Source: Rhodobacterales bacterium 52_120_T64
GTDB lineage: Bacteria; Pseudomonadota; Alphaproteobacteria; Rhodobacterales; Rhodobacteraceae
DNA length: 64,000 nucleotides
Direction: 5' to 3'
Assembly: GCA_002162875.1 (NCBI GenBank)
Contig: MABA01000011.1
Coordinates: 62,001 to 126,000, forward strand
Positions 27,393-35,532 of this stretch are shown here, piece by piece. The notes under the pieces are model-generated. The model had not been told where the DNA came from, did no database searches, and saw nothing but the letters and a program-made list of their open reading frames with translations. Both the position numbers and the translations under genes were made by a program. Position 1 is the stretch's first letter. Every line of letters begins with the position of its first letter.

Positions 27393-27836
27393 TCAGTCCC
27401 CTTTGATTAGCATGTTTTCGGTCATTTGCCGCAACACTCGCCGCGTGGTTTGCAAATCGTTGAGGCTGATCCCGCGTTGGCTTTTTTCGATCACCCCGCC
27501 CGCGAGCGGCACAAGCGTGGCCTGCATACCCTGCCCCTTGGCCGTCAGGTTCACGCGCACGCGGCGGCGATCATCTTTGTCAGCTTCCCGCACAACCAAC
27601 CCCTTACGAACCATTCCGTCGAGAAGCCTTGTCAGTGTTGTCTGATCTTTGATCGAACGTCGCGCCAACGCGCCAGGGGTTTGACCGTCTTCTTGCCACA
27701 ACAGTAGCAACACGGCCCACTCCTCGGCGCCCATTTTTATGTCTGCATCGCGGAAGCGTTCTTGCAAATCACGGCGCAAGACAAAGCCTAGGCGGTTGAT
27801 CCAGTACTGTAATTGTTTCTCAGGTATCAGCTTCAT
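27393..27836 (-). CDS. MarR-family transcriptional regulator
   Basis: A 147-residue winged-helix protein. The DNA-binding region spans about residues 35-100 (EEWAVLLLLWQEDGQTPGALARRSIKDQTTLTRLLDGMVRKGLVVREADKDDRRRVRVNLT), with the wing motif DKDDRRRVRV. MarR proteins are typically repressors released by small phenolic or oxidising molecules. It is the first gene of an operon with the deiodinase-like protein, and a palindrome, TACATTATATGTA, lies just upstream, consistent with autorepression. Confidence 0.9.
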   Translation of the reverse strand: MKLIPEKQLQYWINRLGFVLRRDLQERFRDADIKMGAEEWAVLLLLWQEDGQTPGALARRSIKDQTTLTRLLDGMVRKGLVVREADKDDRRRVRVNLTAKGQGMQATLVPLAGGVIEKSQRGISLNDLQTTRRVLRQMTENMLIKGD

Positions 27837-27846
27837 ACATGCACTC

Positions 27847-27859
27847 TACATTATATGTA
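27847..27859. promoter_or_regulatory. Probable MarR operator
   Basis: TACATTATATGTA is a palindrome (TACAT and ATGTA around TAT) located 10 bases upstream of the marR ATG. Flanking CATGCA words at 27836-27842 and 27864-27870 add partial symmetry. MarR proteins typically bind such AT-rich palindromes near their own promoters. Confidence 0.5.
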
Positions 27860-27882
27860 AACTACATGCAAATACGCAAAAG

Positions 27883-27913
27883 AAAACCGGCAAGTTTGCC
27901 CTGCCGGTTTTTG
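27883..27913 (-). terminator. Rho-independent terminator of folE
   Basis: ACCGGCA (27886-27892) pairs with TGCCGGT (27902-27908), with A and T runs on both sides. In the folE direction the stem is followed by TTTTCTTTT. It lies 3-30 bases past the folE stop and may also stop transcripts entering from the other side. Confidence 0.8.
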
Positions 27914-27915
27914 GT

Positions 27916-28551
27916 TCAGCTACCCCTGTTGGTCGGATTGCCGATCGTGGCCAGAAACTCCCGACGAAGTTCTTTATCTTCACGAAAATCACCCAACATA
28001 GTAGAAGTCACCATCGTAACGCCCGGCTTGTGAACACCGCGCGTGGACATGCAATGGTGTTCGCCCTCGATCACGACGGCCACTCCTTTGGGGTCCAGCG
28101 TGTCGAACAAGGCGTTGGCGATTTGTGCTGTCATCTTTTCCTGCACCTGAAGGCGCTTGGCGAAAGCTTCGACAACGCGCGCTAGCTTAGAGATACCAAC
28201 CACACGCTCCGTCGGGATATACCCGATGTGAGCTACCCCGATGATCGGAGCCATATGGTGCTCGCAATACGATTCGTAACGGATGTCACGCAGGACAACC
28301 ATCTCGTCATATCCTTCGGTTTCACCAAACGTGCGCTGAAGCATGGCGACGGGGTCTTCGCCGTAACCACGGAACCATTCGCTATAGGCTTTAGTCACGC
28401 GTTTTGGCGTATCCAACAAACCTTCGCGGTTCGGGTCGTCACCGGCCCAACGTAGCAATGTTCGCACAGCTTCTTCGGCTTCATGTCGAGAGGGGCGCTC
28501 CACCACAGTGGAAACGTCTTTGGTCTTTATTTCCGGGTCATAAACATTCAC
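27916..28551 (-). CDS. folE: GTP cyclohydrolase I
   Basis: Converts GTP to dihydroneopterin triphosphate, the first step of folate (and pterin) synthesis. Zinc ligands C96, H99 ([11 protein letters not shown]) and C167 ([10 protein letters not shown]) are present, and the substrate motif [13 protein letters not shown] is intact. The length of 211 residues is normal for the type IA enzyme. It is monocistronic, with its own terminator. It supplies the same pathway as folB and folP located 13 kb away. TTGACT near 28681-28686 on the same strand may be part of its promoter. Confidence 0.96.
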   Translation of the reverse strand: MNVYDPEIKTKDVSTVVERPSRHEAEEAVRTLLRWAGDDPNREGLLDTPKRVTKAYSEWFRGYGEDPVAMLQRTFGETEGYDEMVVLRDIRYESYCEHHMAPIIGVAHIGYIPTERVVGISKLARVVEAFAKRLQVQEKMTAQIANALFDTLDPKGVAVVIEGEHHCMSTRGVHKPGVTMVTSTMLGDFREDKELRREFLATIGNPTNRGS

Positions 28552-28715
28552 GTCGCATCTCTCCTATCAAAGCAGACTTGGGGGGAATCGCTCCAATTAC
28601 AAGTCATTTGCTAGATCGACCCCCATTGTTAACACAATTTTTACCTTTTCAGGAAATTGTTAACAAAGCGTTAATAAACGAGAGTCAATCAACAGGCACT
28701 AACGTTTTAGTTGCA

Positions 28716-29900
28716 TTACCTCGCCTCACCCAAGGCTTGCAAGATATCGTCGATCAGATCACCCGCATCTTCCAAACCGACGGAGATACGCACCAAACCG
28801 TCCGTAATCCCCAAATCTGCCCGCATTTCGGGTGTCAGACGTTGGTGGGTTGTGGTTGCGGGATGGGTCACCAGACTTTTCGCATCACCCAGATTGTTGG
28901 ACAAAAGAATGATGTTCAAAGCGTTAAGGAACTTGAACGTCGCCGCCTGCCCGCCCTTGATATCCAGCGCAATCACCGTTCCGCCTGCCGACATCTGCTT
29001 GGACGCCAGCGCAAATTGCGGATGGCTTTCCAGACCTGGGAAGATGGTGTTGTTCAACGCGGAATGGCCTTCGACAGCTTTGGCGATTGCCAACGCTGAG
29101 TCAGCTTGGGCACGGCAACGCAAATCCATCGTTTCAAGGCCTTTTAGCATCACCCAGGCGTTAAACGGGCTAAGCGCGCCGCCTGTGTGTTTCAGGTATG
29201 TCTCAAAATCGCCACGGATGAATTCTTTGCTACCCAACACGACGCCACCAAGGCAACGTCCCTGCCCGTCGATGTGTTTAGTGGCGGAGTAAACGACGAT
29301 GTCAGCACCCAACTCCAGAGTTTTCTGGAAAATCGGAGTGGCGAATACGTTGTCTACGACCAAAACCGCGCCGGCAGCATGCGTGATTTCGGCAACACCG
29401 GAAATGTCCACGACTTCTAGCGTCGGATTGGAGATCGCCTCGACAAACGCTAGTTTGGTGTTCGGGCGCATGGCGGCGTTCCATGCCGCAAGGTCTGTAC
29501 CTTCAACGAAAGTTACCTCGACGCCGAAACTTGGCAGTAGGTCTTCGAGGATGAACAGGCAGGACCCGAACAAGGCTTTGGCGGAAACCACGTGGTCGCC
29601 AGATTTAAGCTGGCTGAACAATGCACCGTTAACGGCAGCCATGCCTGTGGCGGTGGCGAAGGCATCTTCGGCGCCCTCAAGCGCTGCGATCCGGTCTTCG
29701 AACATCGAAACTGTCGGGTTGGCGTAGCGCGAATAAATATATTCGTCTTCGCCCCGTTCAATGAAGCGCGCTTCCGCCTCCTCTGCGCTGGGATAGACGT
29801 AGCCTTGGGTCATAAAGATCGCCTCGGAGACCTCGCCGTACTGGCTGCGCCGCGTTCCTTCATGCACAAGTTTAGTGCGTGTTTTCCATGTATCTGTCAT
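28716..29900 (-). CDS. metZ: O-succinylhomoserine sulfhydrylase
   Basis: PLP enzyme of the Cys/Met metabolism family that makes homocysteine from O-succinylhomoserine and sulfide. K208 in YSATKHIDGQGR is the Schiff-base lysine; SRYANPT (57-63) binds the cofactor phosphate of the partner subunit. The length of 394 residues fits MetZ rather than the longer MetY. The SAM-II riboswitch and sigma-70-type promoter directly upstream place it in methionine biosynthesis, feedback-controlled by S-adenosylmethionine. Confidence 0.95.
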   Translation of the reverse strand: MTDTWKTRTKLVHEGTRRSQYGEVSEAIFMTQGYVYPSAEEAEARFIERGEDEYIYSRYANPTVSMFEDRIAALEGAEDAFATATGMAAVNGALFSQLKSGDHVVSAKALFGSCLFILEDLLPSFGVEVTFVEGTDLAAWNAAMRPNTKLAFVEAISNPTLEVVDISGVAEITHAAGAVLVVDNVFATPIFQKTLELGADIVVYSATKHIDGQGRCLGGVVLGSKEFIRGDFETYLKHTGGALSPFNAWVMLKGLETMDLRCRAQADSALAIAKAVEGHSALNNTIFPGLESHPQFALASKQMSAGGTVIALDIKGGQAATFKFLNALNIILLSNNLGDAKSLVTHPATTTHQRLTPEMRADLGITDGLVRISVGLEDAGDLIDDILQALGEAR

Positions 29901-29954
29901 AATTTTTTCCGGAATTCCGGCCCTTTCATTTCACCCTGATCGGGGCTTTTTGGG

Positions 29955-30018
29955 CCTCGACCTCTTTAGCGGAATATTTACCGTGGCCCGCAATCCAGTC
30001 TTACAAAGCGCCACAAAT
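29955..30018 (-). ncRNA. SAM-II riboswitch
   Basis: The metZ leader folds like SAM-II: GUGGC (from 30014) pairs with GCCAC to form P1. The loop contains GACUGGAUUGCGG, and after GGUAAAUAUUCC comes the conserved CGCUAAAGAGG, with GGUC able to pair with GAC in the loop as the pseudoknot. This matches the known metX/metA/metZ class in alphaproteobacteria. SAM binding normally hides the ribosome binding site. Confidence 0.88.
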
Positions 30019-30021
30019 GGC

Positions 30022-30050
30022 TTATTACGCAAAATCGCGAATTGCGTCAA
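30022..30050 (-). promoter_or_regulatory. Promoter of metZ
   Basis: TTGACG (30050-30045) and TAATAA (30027-30022) are separated by exactly 17 bases. The predicted start, about 7 bases further, coincides with the first bases of the SAM-II fold. Confidence 0.75.
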
Positions 30051-30132
30051 TCATATAAGGCGTAAGATAAATGACGGTTATGGATACCTATCCTCGGCGA
30101 TATGTGGTTCCGTGCAGCAGGGAGATTCAACT

Positions 30133-30825
30133 ATGAAAAACAAGAGAGTATTGGTGACAGGTGCCACCAGCGGCATAGGTTTGATCTTGATCGATCGCCT
30201 AATGGACGCGGGATACACACCGATTTTAACCGCCCGGAATGCAGATAAGGTGCGATCGGCGGCGGCTGAAAAGGGCGTAGCTGGCTATGCGTTGGATGTC
30301 GCGGACGCGGATGCTATCGCGCAGATCTGTGCACAGATTGTGCAAGATCACGGACCGCTTTGGGGGTTGGTAAACAACGCTGGAATCTGGCTTGAGGGAG
30401 ATTTTGATGCCTACTCGTCCACTGATATCAAAGCGGTGATGGATACCAACACGATGGGCACAATCAATATGACGCACACTGTGCTGCCCGGGATGTTGTT
30501 GCGCGGGCGGGGCTCCATTTTGAATGTGGTCTCTACGGGTGCACTTTATACGCGTAAGTCGATCAGTGTTTATGCAGCTAGCAAGTGGGCCATTCGCGGA
30601 TTTACGGGCTGTCTGGAAGCCGAGTGTGCACCCAAGGGCGTACGTGTGATGGGGTTTTATCCGGGCAAGATTGCCTCGAATATGTATGAAACCGCAGGGG
30701 TGGAGCGGGATCTGGACGTTGCCATGACGCCCGAGCAGGCAGCTGATATGATTGTGACTATGCTAAGTGATGAAAGCATGGTTTGGTCGCAGATTAGCGG
30801 GCGGGCGCTGAAAGACTATGTGTGA
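30133..30825 (+). CDS. Short-chain dehydrogenase/reductase
   Basis: A 230-residue classical SDR, an NAD(P)-dependent oxidoreductase. The cofactor motif TGATSGIG lies at 10-16, NNAG at 81-84, and the catalytic residues are S134, Y147 and K151 (VYAASK). The substrate is unknown. The ATG at 30133 has AGGGAG 9 bases upstream. It is followed 21 bases later by a glutathione S-transferase, and the two are probably co-transcribed, suggesting a detoxification unit. Confidence 0.9.
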   Translation: MKNKRVLVTGATSGIGLILIDRLMDAGYTPILTARNADKVRSAAAEKGVAGYALDVADADAIAQICAQIVQDHGPLWGLVNNAGIWLEGDFDAYSSTDIKAVMDTNTMGTINMTHTVLPGMLLRGRGSILNVVSTGALYTRKSISVYAASKWAIRGFTGCLEAECAPKGVRVMGFYPGKIASNMYETAGVERDLDVAMTPEQAADMIVTMLSDESMVWSQISGRALKDYV

Positions 30826-30846
30826 TTTGATTTGCAGGAGAGAGCT

Positions 30847-31548
30847 ATGAAGCCCATCGAACTTTACTATTGGCCAACCCCGAACGGCTGGAAGATCACC
30901 ATCGCGCTGGAAGAAATGGGGCTGCCGTATAATCTGAAGTTGGTGGATATCGGAGCTGGCGACCAATTCAAACCGAATTTCCTGAAGATTGCGCCGAACA
31001 ACCGGATGCCCGCGATTATCGACCCTGAGGGCCCGGATGGCGAGCCGATCGCAATTTTTGAAAGCGGCGCAATCTTGCAATACCTGGTGCGCAAGACCGG
31101 TAAATTCGGCGGCACTTCCGAGCGTAACCGGATCGAGGTTGATCAATGGTTGATGTGGCAGATGGGTGGCCTTGGGCCGATGGCTGGCCAAGCGCACCAC
31201 TTCTTGAAGTATGCGCCCGCAATGGAGCCTCCGCACGATTTGCCATATGCCAAGGATCGCTACCGCAACGAAACGGCGCGTTTGTACGGTGTGCTTAACC
31301 GCCGTCTAGAGGGACGTGATTATGTTGCTGGTGAATTTTCGATTGCGGACATCGCGATCTGGCCGTGGGCAAGCTTGTGGGAAGGTCAGCACCAAGATCT
31401 GACCGAACTCCCCCACATGGTTGCATGGTTGGACCGCATGTATGACCGCCCAGCGGTGAAAGCAGGCCGTGCGGTTGCACAAGAGAAACGCGGAACTTTT
31501 CAGGGCAACAAAAAAGCGCAAAGCGCGTTGTTTGGACTAAAGCCCTAA
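30847..31548 (+). CDS. Glutathione S-transferase, Ure2/YfcG-like (nu class)
   Basis: A 233-residue cytosolic protein with an N-terminal thioredoxin-like domain (LYYWPTPNGWKITIALEEMG, NRMPAII, ESGAILQYL) and an all-alpha C-terminal domain (DYVAGEFSIADIAIWPW). The TPNGWK opening is characteristic of Ure2-like/nu-class enzymes, often active as disulfide-bond or peroxide reductases with glutathione. The start at 30847 has AGGAGAG upstream. It follows the SDR gene and precedes a broken reductase gene. Confidence 0.9.
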   Translation: MKPIELYYWPTPNGWKITIALEEMGLPYNLKLVDIGAGDQFKPNFLKIAPNNRMPAIIDPEGPDGEPIAIFESGAILQYLVRKTGKFGGTSERNRIEVDQWLMWQMGGLGPMAGQAHHFLKYAPAMEPPHDLPYAKDRYRNETARLYGVLNRRLEGRDYVAGEFSIADIAIWPWASLWEGQHQDLTELPHMVAWLDRMYDRPAVKAGRAVAQEKRGTFQGNKKAQSALFGLKP

Positions 31549-31574
31549 AAGTAGGCGAACAGCCGCGGGGAAGC

Positions 31575-32604
31575 GTGAAAACATTCATGGTTTATGGTGC
31601 AAACGGGTATACAGGGAAGCTGATCACCGAATACGCCGTAACGAAAGGGCTACGCCCAATTATTGCCGGACGTTCGGTAGAAAAAAATCAGCGAACTAGC
31701 TGCTTGAGTGGATATTGAACTGCGGGCGTTTTCTTTGGCTGGTGTTTTTTCCGAGCATCTGAAAGGCGTGCAACTTGTTCTTAACTGTGCTGGCCCGTTT
31801 TCAGTGACTGCGCGTCGGATGATTGACGCCTGCGCTAAGCCCGGTATCGATTATTTGGATATAATGGGCGAAATGAGGCCTTCAAAGAAGGTGCTGCTGG
31901 CCATAGCAAGTTTGTTGCGAATGACGTGATGGTCATGTCAGGTGTCGCGTATGATGTTGTTCCAGGTGACAGCATCTCCGCACATATGACGCGGCGCATG
32001 CCTGAGGTGACGGATATTACCCTTTATTTCAAAGCCCTTGGCAATTCGCTGCAAAGCGCGTCAAAGGAAACAAGCAAGACACTGATGGAAGCGGTTGGTG
32101 CGGGGATTAAAGTCCGACGTGACGGCGTGATTAAGGCACTACCCTTTAAAGCGGACTCGCAATGGGTAGGTTTTGGCGTGTATGGCAAAACCAAGGTAGC
32201 AGGACTGCCATGTGGGGATATATCTACCACATTTCATACGACAGGGACTACCAACATTACTACTTAGATGGACATACCTTTTATCGCCTGATTTTTGGCA
32301 AAGTCGCGCGATACAGGCATATCTGAAATGGGTCGTTTCGATGTTTCCTGCTGTGCCAAATTTGAAAGCCAGAAGTTCGGGTAACGCGACCATACTGGCC
32401 GAACCAAAAAATGGCAGTGGCAGAACGGTTCGTGCAATCCTCCACACGCCAGAGGGATATCGTCTGACGATGTTGACAGCCGTCACCATTGTTGAACCGG
32501 TGCTGACGGGACAACGGCGTGCAGGATTTATTACACCAGAAGGTCTGTTTGACCCTGACACGATATTGCAGATCGAAGGGGTGAGCCGCGAGGATTTGCT
32601 CTGA
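31575..32604 (+). pseudogene. Broken saccharopine-dehydrogenase-like (trans-acting enoyl reductase) gene
   Basis: Reading from GTG 31575, the Rossmann start MVYGANGYTGKLI is intact but runs into stops near 31707. A shifted frame from about 31690 gives GVQLVLNCAGPFSVTARRMIDACAKPGIDYLDIMGE, as in saccharopine-dehydrogenase-like reductases, and ends at 31929. A third segment (VMSGVAYDVVPGDSISAHM) ends at 32267. A fourth gives the C-terminus to 32604 (FDPDTILQIEGVSREDLL). All pieces are collinear with one protein of about 340 residues, so several small indels have inactivated it. It follows the GST gene. Confidence 0.85.
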
Positions 32605-32651
32605 TCTAGGTGCAATTCTGTGTACTCAGCGAACCGGGGTCCGAAAATGTG

Positions 32652-33713
32652 CTATTTGGTCAATGCGGATTGCGTTTGAGATACCAATCGCAAAAACACC
32701 TCTTTGGTGGTGTCAGCGCGGATAAGGCCCACCGCTTGGCCAGACCATAGCGCAATGGCGTCAGGGCTGTCGGCTTTGACCGAGGCTTTGCGGATCGGGC
32801 CGGTAAGTGTGTTCATGATCGGAAAATCTGGCCAATCATCCACTGGGGCCATTTCGCTGGCGTATTTATTCACCAAAGTGCGGGCGCGGCGGCCAGAGAA
32901 GGCTTTGCTCATCATCGTATCGTCACCGCTAGCGGCTAGCAGTGCGTTTTTGTGGGTTTGGCTGGCCATACATTCGGAGGTGGCTAGAAACGCCGTTCCT
33001 ATCTGCACCCCTGCTGCGCCCAACATTAAGGCCGCTGCAATGCCACGCCCGTCCGCGATACCACCTGCGGCGATTACGGGGACGTTCACCGCGTCAACAA
33101 TTCGGGGGACCAGCGCCATTGTACCAGCAACTTCGGCCGTGCCGCGTGCGAGAAACCAGCCGGAATGACCGCCTGCCTCGTAACTTTGGGCAATGATGGC
33201 GTCTGCACCGTTTTCCTCAAGGTACCGCGCCTCCGCTACGGAGGTGGCCGAAGACAGAATTACAATACCAGCTTTTTTAAGGGCAGCGATTATTGATGCG
33301 TCCGGTAATCCGAAATGGAAGCTAACGACCTTTGGGCCGAGCCGTATTACGGTATCGCACATGGCGGTATCGAAGGGGAAATTCGTCTCGACCGGTTCGG
33401 GCATATCACCCGCGTCGAGCGTTTCGTACCAGTTGATTAGCCGATCCTGCGCTGCACGTACCCGTTCAACGTTCAAGCTTGGCGGGGTGTGCACGAAGAA
33501 ATTCAGGTTAATTGCGCGGTTCGTATGTTGGCGAATTTGCAGCATGTCCGCGGCAACCTGATCCACGGATTGCATCGCACACCCAAGCGAACCCATGCCA
33601 CCAGCATTCGCAGAGGCAATCGCCATTTCAGGGGTTGAGGCTCCTGCCATGGGTGCCTGAATGATCGGGTGGTCTATGTCGAGCAGATCACAAAGTCGTT
33701 TGTCTTTCCACAT
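32652..33713 (-). CDS. Nitronate monooxygenase family protein
   Basis: A 353-residue FMN-dependent TIM-barrel enzyme (formerly 2-nitropropane dioxygenase). Motifs are IDHPIIQAPMAGASTPEMAIASANAGGMGSLG, the AQSYEAGGHSG loop bearing the catalytic histidine, and PVIAAGGIADGRGIAAALMLGAAGVQIGTAFL for the FMN phosphate. Members oxidise alkyl nitronates; some act instead as enoyl-ACP reductase-like proteins, which the sequence here does not favour. No operon partner. Confidence 0.9.
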   Translation of the reverse strand: MWKDKRLCDLLDIDHPIIQAPMAGASTPEMAIASANAGGMGSLGCAMQSVDQVAADMLQIRQHTNRAINLNFFVHTPPSLNVERVRAAQDRLINWYETLDAGDMPEPVETNFPFDTAMCDTVIRLGPKVVSFHFGLPDASIIAALKKAGIVILSSATSVAEARYLEENGADAIIAQSYEAGGHSGWFLARGTAEVAGTMALVPRIVDAVNVPVIAAGGIADGRGIAAALMLGAAGVQIGTAFLATSECMASQTHKNALLAASGDDTMMSKAFSGRRARTLVNKYASEMAPVDDWPDFPIMNTLTGPIRKASVKADSPDAIALWSGQAVGLIRADTTKEVFLRLVSQTQSALTK

Positions 33714-33767
33714 ATCCCACCCTCACTTTCATCTGGACGCTAACGCACTAGCATCAACGTGCCAACG

Positions 33768-34202
33768 TTAGATTTCGAGTGACAAAACCTGTTGCACAGC
33801 TTGCGCAGCCTCGGCCCCTTTTTTACGAAAATGCGCCGTGTAGAATTCAACGTGTTCGGCATTGGCGTGAAAATGATGTGGGGTCAGAGAGACCGAGAAC
33901 ATCGGCACATCCGTTTCAAGTTGCGCTGACATCAAACCATCAACAACGGCTGCTGCGACGAAATCGTGGCGGTAAATACCGCCGTCCACAACCAGCGCTG
34001 CTGCGACTACCGCACCATAGCCATTTTTGGCCAAACGTTTGGCCAGAAGCGGCATTTCGAACGCGCCGGGGACGGTGTAGACCGAAACCTCGTAGCCTGC
34101 GTTATCCGCGTTCAATTGTTCTACGAAACCCGTGTATGCCTGATCTACGATATCGGCATGCCAGCTCGCCTTTATAAAGGCGATTTTCGGGGTGAGTGTC
34201 AT
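33768..34202 (-). CDS. ribH: 6,7-dimethyl-8-ribityllumazine synthase, type II-like
   Basis: Condenses the butanone phosphate and the pyrimidine precursor to lumazine, the penultimate riboflavin step. KIAFIKASWHADIVD, with W14, resembles the RibH2 type of Brucella and rhizobia rather than the RibH1 type. GAFEMPLLAKRLA and the catalytic HDFVAAAVVDGL segment are present. Length 144 residues. The ATG at 34202 has AGGAG 11 bases upstream; an upstream open stretch overlaps the FMN riboswitch and is rejected. It stands alone, unlike the main rib operon genes. Confidence 0.92.
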   Translation of the reverse strand: MTLTPKIAFIKASWHADIVDQAYTGFVEQLNADNAGYEVSVYTVPGAFEMPLLAKRLAKNGYGAVVAAALVVDGGIYRHDFVAAAVVDGLMSAQLETDVPMFSVSLTPHHFHANAEHVEFYTAHFRKKGAEAAQAVQQVLSLEI

Positions 34203-34270
34203 GGGGTAACTCCTTATATCAGACACCAACCCAGAGCATCGAAAAAGGAGTACAAGCTTGCGCCTGTCCC

Positions 34271-34400
34271 CTATTCTCTTCCATCCGGACTTTAACCGTC
34301 GGCTTCGGAATTTCACCGAGATCTGCTGACACCCCGAAGGGCCGCTCGCGGGCTATAACCGCCGGTGGGGAATTTCGCCCCGCCCTGAGAATTACACCGG
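34271..34400 (-). ncRNA. FMN riboswitch (RFN element)
   Basis: Between 34400 and 34271, on the coding strand of ribH, all conserved RFN blocks appear in order: AGGGCGGGGCGAAAUUCCCC, ACCGGCGG, AGCCCGCGAGCG, GUCAGCAGAUC, GGUGAAAUUCCGAAGCCGAC, GGUUAAAGUCCGGAUGGAAG. It lies about 70 bases upstream of the ribH start and will turn expression off when FMN is abundant. Confidence 0.95.
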
Positions 34401-34514
34401 ATGATTCCGGATAGTGCGGAATGTGGGGGATGGTTGGCTAATGTGCAAGGGGGCAAGCATAACATCTAGCTAAACAATTTTATTTACTATCGGGCGCGTT
34501 GGTGAGCCACCGCG

Positions 34515-35171
34515 TTAAGGTAATGGTAGGTTAAGAGCTTTTAAAAGCATTTGGCGAATTTGATTTGAAGTTTCTTTTTTGTCGTACTCAACCGGCACTT
34601 CTAAATACGCGACTCCTGCTTTACGGATAACTTCGCGCTTTACGGCGTCGCGAATGAAACTTTTGGCGCGGTAGTGGCCCGAACCTTGATATTCGACGGC
34701 GAGAACAAGGTTACCGGTTTTATCGAAAACGGCAAAATCCAGACGTTTGCTGTTTATCGAACGGAACGCGAAATATCTGTCTTGTTTGCTGGCCCCATCT
34801 TTTTTAGTGGTGATTATTTCACCAAGACTGGTTTGAGCCATAACACGCAATTCTGGAGCGATGGATTTAGCCACATTTTCGAGCATCAGTAATACTGGAT
34901 ATTCTTCCTTATTTAGCAACTTTTGCGTAGTGAAACCGACTTTAGCAACATACTCCAATTGATTTTTCGGATCAGCGATCCCACGATCAACGCGTTGCTT
35001 CACTAATTCGTTTTTGATGTTTGCTTTGTTCTTACTGGACCTTCTTCGCTTTCGTGGAGAAGACTTCAAGACAACGGACAGTGTTATTACTATTCCAAGG
35101 AATACAAGCGTTCCAGTTGGCAAGTTCGCAAAGCCATCCCAGATCGCACCTAATATCAGATTATTTTCCAT
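34515..35171 (-). CDS. DUF2726 membrane-anchored protein
   Basis: A 218-residue protein with one N-terminal transmembrane helix (about residues 17-35), a basic stretch (SPRKRRRSSKNK), then a DUF2726-type domain from about residue 80 (LLNKEEYPVLLMLE, SKRLDFAVFDKTGNLVLAVEYQGSGH). The D-x-E-x-Q-like residues in that fold resemble a restriction-endonuclease-like core; nuclease activity is only inferred. The gene is visibly AT-richer than its neighbours, suggesting acquisition from elsewhere. No partner genes. Confidence 0.8.
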   Translation of the reverse strand: MENNLILGAIWDGFANLPTGTLVFLGIVITLSVVLKSSPRKRRRSSKNKANIKNELVKQRVDRGIADPKNQLEYVAKVGFTTQKLLNKEEYPVLLMLENVAKSIAPELRVMAQTSLGEIITTKKDGASKQDRYFAFRSINSKRLDFAVFDKTGNLVLAVEYQGSGHYRAKSFIRDAVKREVIRKAGVAYLEVPVEYDKKETSNQIRQMLLKALNLPLP

Positions 35172-35532
35172 TCAATTAATTGCCTTAAAATTTAGTTTAT
35201 ATTCAGGGTTCTTGCAATATATGCGCCGCTTCATTCTATCTATACAATCAAAAATTGAAATCAGATATCCCCTCACCCCCTGAGTTGTGCCAGTTAATGG
35301 CGGTTGAGGGGTGCATATCCTTCAAAGGTCGATATTGAGAACCTTCCAGAGGAACGGAAAAGGGTCCGCGACTCCCAAAGAATGAGCATATTTAAAAACC
35401 TGCGCTTCTCGGCTTTTTGATTTTGAGAAGAATTTGTGCTAAATTTGAGGTCGGTGCACAACATTTGCGGCCGTACCGCACGTGCCCAAGTTGGACAGTG
35501 CATCAATTATAAAAATAATGGGAGTAACTAGT
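35172..35532. other. Intergenic region between DUF2726 and the lipoprotein
   Basis: 361 bases without a supportable gene, AT-rich on the left side. It must contain the divergent promoters of DUF2726 (minus) and the lipoprotein (plus); no clean -35/-10 pair stands out. A 70-codon minus-strand frame at 35294-35506 lacks a ribosome binding site and any recognisable protein pattern. GGGAG at 35521-35525 serves the lipoprotein start. Confidence 0.5.

Noticed and set aside
34203-34316. N-terminal extension of ribH
   Set aside because: The frame is open, but it overlaps the FMN riboswitch and the ATG at 34202 has a clear AGGAG.
35294-35506. 70-codon minus-strand frame before the lipoprotein
   Set aside because: No ribosome binding site, no recognisable pattern, and it covers the likely promoter of the lipoprotein.
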